Shown one piece after another: positions 1 to 5,036 of a stretch of 10,760 bases of DNA. A model generated the notes under the pieces. The model saw only the letters and a program-made list of their open reading frames with translations. It made no database searches and was not told the DNA's origin. The position numbers and the translations under genes were made by a program. This DNA comes from Cocleimonas sp. (GTDB lineage Bacteria; Pseudomonadota; Gammaproteobacteria; Thiotrichales; Thiotrichaceae). The stretch is taken from contig JAGLDT010000071.1 of NCBI GenBank assembly GCA_023145485.1, positions 1 through 10,760 on the forward strand, given 5' to 3'. How positions within the stretch are numbered: the stretch's first letter is position 1; every line of letters begins with the position of its first letter.

Positions 1-90
1 TTCCGCTGCTAATTTATCGGCTTCGGCTTTTTCCGCTGCTAATTTAGCGGCTTCGACTTTTTCCACTGCTAATTTATCGGCTTCAGCTTT
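1..90 (-). repeat. 30-bp in-frame tandem repeat, at least 3 copies
   Basis: Three consecutive 30-base units (1-30, 31-60, 61-90) differ from each other at only a few positions; a degenerate partial unit begins at 91. Being a multiple of three, each unit encodes ten residues of the pattern Glu-Lys-Ala-Glu-Ala-Asp-Lys-Leu-Ala-Ala. The array continues off the left edge, so the total copy number is unknown. The low divergence suggests recent expansion by slippage or recombination. Confidence 0.9.
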
Positions 91-735
91 TTCCGTAATA
101 GCTTTTAAAGCGACTTTATCAATGGCTAAATTATTAGTAAGCTCCAAGCCTAATGTACTACTTCCTGCGGTCACTACTGATGCAATGTGTGAGACTACAT
201 CATCACTTAATGCTAATCCAGATAGTACTAGCGTTCCACCTTCGCGGGCATATTGATCGCTAACCGTTAACTGATTGATAATATTATCAGCGCCAATACT
301 ATCAGCTAGTATTTTTAAGAGCTCGTCTACCTTATCCTGAGATGAAAGCACGCCTTCAATCACTAATTTACCTTCCTTATGGTCATAATTAGCTAAAAGT
401 GCACGCTTTTTCAAAGGCACAATAGTGATATCGCTATCAACGGTGCGTACACCTTCTACCCCTTGCGCTATCTTGATGGCATCATCACGTTTAGCATCGG
501 TTGTTGCAGTGCCTGTTAATAACACATCCCTACCCCGACGTTCTATTTCAACATTAGACCAACCTAGTCCATTGTCATTTAACTGCTCAGTTGTACGAGA
601 TTGAATATTTTTTTCAATAGGCTCCCATTTAGCAGAAAGCATTAAATAATAAAGAAAGGGTAAACCTAGAAGAGTTAATAACCACCACCAGCCTTTTGCT
701 AGACCAGCGCAACAGCAAGAACGCCCATTTGCCAT
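1..735 (-). CDS. BON-domain membrane protein with decapeptide repeats, C-terminus off the window
   Basis: The reading frame opens with ATG at 735 and is still open at base 1, giving 245 residues without a stop. Residues 5-10 are Arg-Ser-Cys-Cys-Cys-Ala, followed by one membrane helix (about 14-33). Residues 45-106 fit a BON domain (Gly-Trp-Ser-Asn-Val start, Val-Leu-Leu-Thr-Gly strand, Gly-Val-Arg-Thr-Val-Asp end), and 117-160 look like a second, weaker BON-like unit. From about residue 214 the chain becomes a Lys/Glu/Ala-rich helix of 10-residue repeats. BON domains are known in envelope proteins and are often joined to OmpA-type peptidoglycan-binding domains; the missing C-terminus is probably such a domain, but this is inference. 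The helix could span the periplasm between inner membrane and cell wall. A good sigma-70 promoter lies about 45 bases upstream, so the gene is likely transcribed separately from the pair to its right. The Shine-Dalgarno sequence is weak. Confidence 0.8.
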   Translation of the reverse strand, partial: MANGRSCCCAGLAKGWWWLLTLLGLPFLYYLMLSAKWEPIEKNIQSRTTEQLNDNGLGWSNVEIERRGRDVLLTGTATTDAKRDDAIKIAQGVEGVRTVDSDITIVPLKKRALLANYDHKEGKLVIEGVLSSQDKVDELLKILADSIGADNIINQLTVSDQYAREGGTLVLSGLALSDDVVSHIASVVTAGSSTLGLELTNNLAIDKVALKAITEKAEADKLAVEKVEAAKLAAEKAEADKLAAE

Positions 736-779
736 AATATTTACCGTGTTTTGAGTGAAAAATACGTGAAGGTTCGCCG

Positions 780-808
780 AGTATAGATCAAATAGCACCC
801 CTTGTCAG
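780..808 (-). promoter_or_regulatory. Sigma-70 type promoter of the BON-domain gene
   Basis: On the minus strand, CTGACA (803-808) and TATACT (780-785) are separated by exactly 17 bases. Each hexamer matches the consensus at five of six positions. The predicted transcript start, near 773, leaves a leader of about 38 bases before the ATG at 735. No other candidate in this gap is as good. Confidence 0.65.
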
Positions 809-881
809 GCATATAAAATTCACTAATGTAAAAATTATTTTTAAAATATTAACTAAATTACAGTCAAGAAATGAATGAAAA

Positions 882-1340
882 TTAATCAGAATGGTTTTTT
901 TGAGGGGTACTAACACCTATAATAATTTTACTCTCTGACGCTATAAAATAATGTGGCGGGGATTCTAAATCATCCACCTTATTTTTATTGATAGGCTCAC
1001 CTGTTTGCTGATATTTAGTGCCTATGCAGGTATCTTTGAGTATTTTTCCATTAAAAAACAAGGGGCAATTCCCCGAAGCACCTAAATCATAATAAACAAG
1101 GTAGGCTATTTCTTTTGTGTCATTGCGAGACAAAATAGATACTTTTTTACCCTGCCACAAAACATGCGTTAACTCACCTTTCGCTAATTGTTGCAATGAT
1201 ATTTCTATACTCTCTGGCAACGTCTGCTTTTCTTCATCTGTAACAAAAGTAGCAACAAATATCACCCATAAAAAAACAGCAATACCGCTATAACTCATCA
1301 ATTGCAAAATCACACGGTATATTTGACGCTTATCAGACAT
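882..1340 (-). CDS. Membrane-anchored Rieske-fold protein lacking all [2Fe-2S] ligands
   Basis: 152 residues with a short cytoplasmic tail, one N-terminal membrane helix (about 12-33) and an extracytoplasmic domain. The domain follows a cytochrome bc1 Rieske protein closely: Ile-Glu-Ile-Ser then Leu-x-x-Gly-Glu (45-56), Trp-x-Gly-Lys-x-Val-x-Ile-Leu-x-Arg (62-72), Tyr-Leu-Val (80-82), Cys-x-Gly-Thr-x-Tyr-x-x-Thr-Gly (105-114), Leu-x-x-Pro-Pro-x-Tyr-Phe (125-132) and Lys-Ile-Ile-Ile-Gly (138-142). Aligned without gaps on bovine numbering, the cluster ligands Cys139, His141, Cys158 and His161 become Gly87, Ser89, Asp103 and Ile106. The structural disulfide pair Cys144/Cys160 is kept as Cys92/Cys105. 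It should therefore bind no Rieske cluster, and no cytochrome b or c1 gene is nearby. The start lies two bases after the stop of the ClpP-fold gene, so the two are likely co-translated. The fold is inferred from motif spacing by eye; the function is unknown. Confidence 0.65.
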   Translation of the reverse strand: MSDKRQIYRVILQLMSYSGIAVFLWVIFVATFVTDEEKQTLPESIEISLQQLAKGELTHVLWQGKKVSILSRNDTKEIAYLVYYDLGASGNCPLFFNGKILKDTCIGTKYQQTGEPINKNKVDDLESPPHYFIASESKIIIGVSTPQKNHSD

Positions 1341-1342
1341 TC

Positions 1343-2737
1343 TTATCTCAACTGATAATAACGGTCGGGATTATATAAAAAATACATATCTTTAGGTGAA
1401 AGACGTGGGAGATAGACAACGGGGCGATTTTTTTCGTCCATTGCTTCAGCACGAATCCGCTTTGGCAATTTTTTTATTTTTTTCTTCATATTAGGATCTG
1501 TCAATAAGGATGTTTCCTCTATACGCTCAACAATATGATCAACCCAATTTAATTTTTTTGCATCACTAGCAAATTCTGACCAATCTCCATCCGATGATTG
1601 CTTATACATTTTCGCAATAAATTCTTCCGTCGTGATTCCCATTTTCTTAGCAATAGGCGCAGCTAAACGCTTCCACCATTTTTTCATTTCCTCATAATGC
1701 TCTTTCTGTTGGGTCAAGTTTAAGCGGGTAAAAAAGAAAGTAGAGCTAATTTGATGATGCAACATAACGGCATTAGGATAGGCAAATGATTTTTTAGCCA
1801 ACGTCACCATCGTCGCAGCCATTGAAGCCGCATAAGATTTGACAACGACATAGACAGGCGCCTTGCTGCCATCCATTGCCTTTAGAATACGATAGCCCGC
1901 CATCACCGAACCTCCAGGAGAGGAATCAATAACAATAAAAATAGGCTTACTATTATCTTTATTATTGTAGTAATTAATCCTTGTGGTGATGTAATCAGCA
2001 GTATTTCGTAAAATGGGGCCATTTAATGCAATACGACGATCCGAAATAACCAAGGTATTATCATCCTTTAAAGGATTATCAAGGTACACAGGCTTGCTAT
2101 CAACATAGGCATCACGCTCTTTTTCCACTTTAAGCACTTTAATCTCTGCATTTAACCGCGATGTTTTTAAATCCCATTCGATTCTTTTAGCATCCAGCTC
2201 ATTAGCAAGTTTTGTTACTTTTTCTTTCTCTAAGGTTGACTCGCGCGTTAATTTTTCAAGCCTATCCTCATAAGCAACCGTTTCTTCACGACTATCACGT
2301 TCTCGCTTTAACTCTTCAAGCGCAAGCTGTTCACTAATTTCTTGTTTTTCCCATTTCAGTTTTTGCAAACGTGCTAATAGCTCTGCATTTTCATTTTTAA
2401 GACGTTCAGTTCTCAATGTATTTTCAATAGAAAGTTTACGCTTTTTTTGCTGCAAAGCCTTTGTTTCTGGATCTAAATCTTCATCACTAAGGCGTTTTTT
2501 TTCTGATTTATTATCCGACTCGTCATCTGATAGCTCATCAGATTTTTTCTTCTCCTCAGCACTACCTTCTTCTGGTTTTTCATCCTTATTTTCAACCGTC
2601 TTCTCAGCTAATTTACCAGTAATTTTTTCTACATCTGTTTTAGCTTTTTCTAATACTGGTTTTTCTACTGGAATTTCAGCGTATACCGCGATACTGCCAA
2701 AAATCATTAATGCCACTAATATGCTTTGGTAACTCAT
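1343..2737 (-). CDS. Secreted ClpP-fold serine protease with long coiled-coil N-terminal region
   Basis: 464 residues. Residues 1-20 form a signal peptide with a likely cut after Val-Tyr-Ala, placing the protein in the periplasm. Residues 21-95 are Lys/Glu/Asp-rich and probably disordered; 95-210 form a strongly heptad-like charged helix, likely coiled coil. The C-terminal half is a ClpP/SDH-class protease: Ile-Asp-Ser-x-Pro-Gly-Gly-Ser-Val (270-278, oxyanion-type loop), Ser305 in Ala-Ala-Ser-Met-Ala, His328 in Leu-His-His-Gln, and Asp385, which sits 15 residues before Val-Asp-His-Ile exactly as the catalytic Asp does in ClpP. The triad thus appears complete. Normal ClpP is about 200 residues and cytoplasmic, so a secreted form with a 220-residue N-terminal extension is unusual and cannot work with cytoplasmic Clp ATPases. 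The start is supported by an AAGGAAAG ribosome site five bases upstream. It probably forms an operon with the Rieske-like gene. A SppA-like role is possible; the substrate is unknown. Confidence 0.8.
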   Translation of the reverse strand: MSYQSILVALMIFGSIAVYAEIPVEKPVLEKAKTDVEKITGKLAEKTVENKDEKPEEGSAEEKKKSDELSDDESDNKSEKKRLSDEDLDPETKALQQKKRKLSIENTLRTERLKNENAELLARLQKLKWEKQEISEQLALEELKRERDSREETVAYEDRLEKLTRESTLEKEKVTKLANELDAKRIEWDLKTSRLNAEIKVLKVEKERDAYVDSKPVYLDNPLKDDNTLVISDRRIALNGPILRNTADYITTRINYYNNKDNSKPIFIVIDSSPGGSVMAGYRILKAMDGSKAPVYVVVKSYAASMAATMVTLAKKSFAYPNAVMLHHQISSTFFFTRLNLTQQKEHYEEMKKWWKRLAAPIAKKMGITTEEFIAKMYKQSSDGDWSEFASDAKKLNWVDHIVERIEETSLLTDPNMKKKIKKLPKRIRAEAMDEKNRPVVYLPRLSPKDMYFLYNPDRYYQLR

Positions 2738-2847
2738 AGTACTTTCCTTAAATCAACAACTTATCTATCAAGTATTCTCTACTTTTCAGATTCTGTTCAA
2801 TAAGCCATCTCAAGGCAAGATTAATATGCGTTATTAAGAATTATTAA

Positions 2848-3648
2848 TTAAGTAATGAAAGGATATCCTGCATATAGCAAAGCCATCGCACCAACAATAA
2901 AGCAATAAGCCGCAAACCATGAAAGCTTACTTTTCTTAACCAAAGTTATCATCCACGTGCAAGCGAATAAACCTGTTATAAAGGCTGCAATGAAACCAAC
3001 CGTCAATGGCATCATTGAACCTGACATTACAAGTTCGCCACTAAGCGCATCCTTAGACATCTTGCCTAAAATTAATGGCACCACCATCAAAAATGAAAAA
3101 CGAGCTGCTTTTTCCCGATCAATACCTAATAAAACAGCAGTAGAAATAGTCGCACCTGAACGCGATATTCCAGGTAAAATAGCAATCGCCTGAGAGATAC
3201 CGATAATAACCGCAGACTTAAAAGACACATCTTTGCTTGTCTGTTTTGCCCTATCAGCTAACAGCAACAACCCCCCTGTTACCAGCAACATCGACCCCAC
3301 TAAAACAAGATTTTTACTGAATAGTTGTCCGATTTCTTCATTAAAAAACACACCAATAAAAGCAGCTGGAACCATTGAAATAATAATTTTAAGTGCAAAT
3401 TGCGATTCTTCATTCCATTTAAACTGAAAGATGCCACGCAATAGCTCCAGAATATCCTTCCTAAACACAACAATCGTACTTAATGCCGTTGCTCCATGTA
3501 GAACAACAGTCATCAACATACTGTCTTGAGGCAAGGCATTCTCACCTAATATAAACTTAGTTATTTCAAGATGTCCGCTTGAAGAAACGGGAAGAAATTC
3601 GGTTAACCCTTGAATTACGCCAAGGATGATTGCATCAATTACATTCAT
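2848..3648 (-). CDS. uppP: Undecaprenyl-diphosphate phosphatase UppP (BacA)
   Basis: 266 residues, the usual family length. It dephosphorylates undecaprenyl diphosphate at the outer face of the inner membrane, recycling the lipid carrier for peptidoglycan and other polymers; extra copies give bacitracin resistance. Both family signatures are present: Gln-Gly-Leu-Thr-Glu-Phe-Leu-Pro-Val-Ser-Ser-Ser-Gly-His (13-26), containing the catalytic Glu17 and His26, and Pro-Gly-Ile-Ser-Arg-Ser-Gly-Ala-Thr (159-167) with Arg163. The rest is a series of about eight hydrophobic helices. The start fits the standard N-terminus; the nearest Shine-Dalgarno-like sequence (GAGGT) is about 13 bases upstream, longer than ideal. 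The gene ends 110 bases before the ClpP-fold gene, so it is probably a separate unit, though read-through is possible. Confidence 0.97.
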   Translation of the reverse strand: MNVIDAIILGVIQGLTEFLPVSSSGHLEITKFILGENALPQDSMLMTVVLHGATALSTIVVFRKDILELLRGIFQFKWNEESQFALKIIISMVPAAFIGVFFNEEIGQLFSKNLVLVGSMLLVTGGLLLLADRAKQTSKDVSFKSAVIIGISQAIAILPGISRSGATISTAVLLGIDREKAARFSFLMVVPLILGKMSKDALSGELVMSGSMMPLTVGFIAAFITGLFACTWMITLVKKSKLSWFAAYCFIVGAMALLYAGYPFIT

Positions 3649-3893
3649 ATAATTTCAAAAGACCTCAAATTAAAAAAATGCGTATATTACATCTAAATCA
3701 AAACACTCGCCGTAGAATGTAGGAAATACGGTAAAATATTATGAATAAGACGCTACAAACTAGTTTTAAAAAATTGTTTTGACTATCAATTTAAGATGCG
3801 ACAGAAAGTATACGGTGATGAATAATAGGCTCTTTGCGAGGAATGCCATACACACAATCCACATCATTTACATGCTGGAAAATAGAAGCTAAG

Positions 3894-4754
3894 TTAATAG
3901 TTAAGATTCACTGTGGAATTTAAAATATGATAAACATCCGTTTCTTTAGCAAGCCTCACTGTATAAGCCACATCATTATCATTAACCCATTTTTCACAGT
4001 CTTCTAAAATACCTTCTAGCTGCTCATCAGTGCGATCTGGGTCATGATGGAAAAGGACAAGATTAGCTACCTTGGCATCTTTTGCTAATTTCATTGCTTG
4101 GGAAATGAGTGAATGCCCCCAGCCATGCGTGCTTTTCTGCTCTTCATCCAAATACATTGCATCATGGACAAGTAGATCCACACCTTGCAAAAAATCCACC
4201 CACTGCGTCCATGAGGTTGTTGGCTCATTCGGTGGTGATAATTCATTATCAGTAACATAAGCAAAACTGCCCTGCTCTGTTTCAACTTTATAGGCAGCAC
4301 CACCACCAGGGTGATTTAATGCACAGGTCGTTATTTTAACCTTACCAAGCTGTAAATTTCCCGCAGAATCCATTGGCATAACACGTACTTTTGCCTGTAT
4401 TTTATCCCCAGGCACAGGAAAATGAGGATTGACCATTTGATCTAACACGGCTTTGGCATTTTCTTTTGGAAGATAGGCTGAGCGTAAATGAATATTTCGA
4501 CCACATTGATAAGCGGGTTTAAAAAAAGGAAATCCTTGAATATGGTCCCAATGATAATGACTAAAGAACAAATGAATATCTCGATCATCGGCAATGATGT
4601 CATTCCCTAATTGTCGAATACCTGTGCCTGCATCAAACACTAGCAACTTATCATCTACTTCAACAAGGAGACAGGCCGTTTGTCCTCCATATTTCACAGT
4701 ATCTCGACTGGATGTCGGTATCGACCCGCGTACACCATACAATGTAACTTTCAT
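3894..4754 (-). CDS. MBL-fold metallohydrolase, PhnP/RNase Z-like phosphodiesterase type
   Basis: 286 residues, without signal peptide, so cytoplasmic. It has the metallo-beta-lactamase fold with a two-metal site: His66-x-His68-x-Asp70-His71 in Ser-His-Tyr-His-Trp-Asp-His, His148 in Asn-His-Pro-Gly-Gly, Asp169 in Val-Thr-Asp-Asn, and His236/His237 near the end. The start Tyr-Gly-x-Arg-Gly-Ser-Ile-Pro and the Gly-Trp-Gly-His-Ser stretch (211-215) are typical of the PhnP/ElaC-like branch, whose known members cleave phosphodiesters such as cyclic phosphates, cyclic nucleotides or tRNA 3' ends. The substrate here cannot be read from sequence; there are no phn genes or signalling partners beside it. 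A clear ribosome site (GGAGAGAG) precedes the ATG. Intergenic gaps of 245 and 279 bases isolate the gene, so it is probably monocistronic. Confidence 0.88.
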   Translation of the reverse strand: MKVTLYGVRGSIPTSSRDTVKYGGQTACLLVEVDDKLLVFDAGTGIRQLGNDIIADDRDIHLFFSHYHWDHIQGFPFFKPAYQCGRNIHLRSAYLPKENAKAVLDQMVNPHFPVPGDKIQAKVRVMPMDSAGNLQLGKVKITTCALNHPGGGAAYKVETEQGSFAYVTDNELSPPNEPTTSWTQWVDFLQGVDLLVHDAMYLDEEQKSTHGWGHSLISQAMKLAKDAKVANLVLFHHDPDRTDEQLEGILEDCEKWVNDNDVAYTVRLAKETDVYHILNSTVNLNY

Positions 4755-4810
4755 ATACTCTCTCCATCCATGCCTTTATTTTTTAAGACAATTTACAATA
4801 ATACTAATTA

Positions 4811-4885
4811 AGGCTACTTCAAGGAAATAAACACACAAATAGCTTTATGAGGTTTTTCATAAACAAATTTTTATAGAAGTAGCCT
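4811..4885. repeat. 75-bp element with perfect 10-bp terminal inverted repeats and internal hairpin
   Basis: AGGCTACTTC at 4811-4820 is exactly inverted at 4876-4885. Inside lies a second perfect hairpin, TTTATGA/TCATAAA (4844-4850 and 4857-4863) with a six-base loop. It sits in the leader region of the MBL-fold gene. It may be a small non-autonomous mobile repeat, or a structured mRNA leader; no clear target-site duplication is visible, and it carries no coding capacity. Confidence 0.5.
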
Positions 4886-4906
4886 ACCCAGCGGAAACAA
4901 AAAGAT

Positions 4907-4915
4907 TGCTATAAT
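4907..4915 (+). promoter_or_regulatory. Extended -10 promoter motif pointing toward the 3' end of ccoI
   Basis: TGCTATAAT is a perfect extended -10 element on the plus strand; no -35 hexamer is recognisable. A start about seven bases downstream would fall on the first GACTAGTC palindrome. The transcript would run antisense into the end of ccoI. An AT-rich gap can give such a match by chance. Confidence 0.3.
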
Positions 4916-4917
4916 TA

Positions 4918-4952
4918 TTACGACTAGTCAGCCCAAGACTAGTCCATCGTAA
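4918..4952. promoter_or_regulatory. Twin GACTAGTC palindromes forming a bulged hairpin
   Basis: The self-complementary 8-mer GACTAGTC occurs at 4922-4929 and again at 4937-4944, 15 bases apart. It is flanked by TTACGA (4918-4923) and TCGTAA (4947-4952), which are also inverted. The whole can fold as a 12-bp stem with a four-base bulge and seven-base loop. Two evenly spaced palindromes suggest a dimeric regulator site; an RNA hairpin is the alternative. I do not recognise the motif. Confidence 0.4.
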
Positions 4953-4999
4953 CGCGGTAAAACTATTTATTCTGGTAATATGTCACATTTCACCGTATT

Positions 5000-5036
5000 G
5001 AAAATGATTAAATAAATATCACTTCACGATTAATCA
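5000..5036 (-). terminator. Weak candidate terminator at the end of ccoI
   Basis: On the minus strand TGATTAA (5030-5036, including the ccoI stop codon) pairs with TTAATCA (5005-5011) across an 18-base loop and is followed by TTTTC. The stem is AT-only apart from one pair, so termination would be weak. No better candidate follows ccoI. Confidence 0.3.

Noticed and set aside
1..90. Tandem 30-base units as a CRISPR-like array
   Set aside because: The units are directly adjacent without spacers and are in frame within a coding sequence.
3766..3867. Minus-strand 33-codon hydrophobic reading frame starting Met-Met-Trp-Ile-Val-Cys
   Set aside because: It looks like a small membrane protein, but there is no ribosome site, and AT-rich DNA easily gives such frames. 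Only conservation would rescue it.
3783..3899. Overlapping minus-strand frame ending Gly-Ile-Pro-Arg-Lys-Glu-Pro-Ile-Ile-His-His-Arg-Ile-Leu-Ser-Val-Ala-Ser
   Set aside because: It reads like a protein tail, which would suggest a gene remnant, but it has no usable start and I recognise no family.
4091..4306. 71-residue minus-strand frame within the MBL-fold gene
   Set aside because: It is an out-of-frame shadow of the hydrolase; the hydrolase frame has intact metal ligands through the region, so no frameshift is implied.
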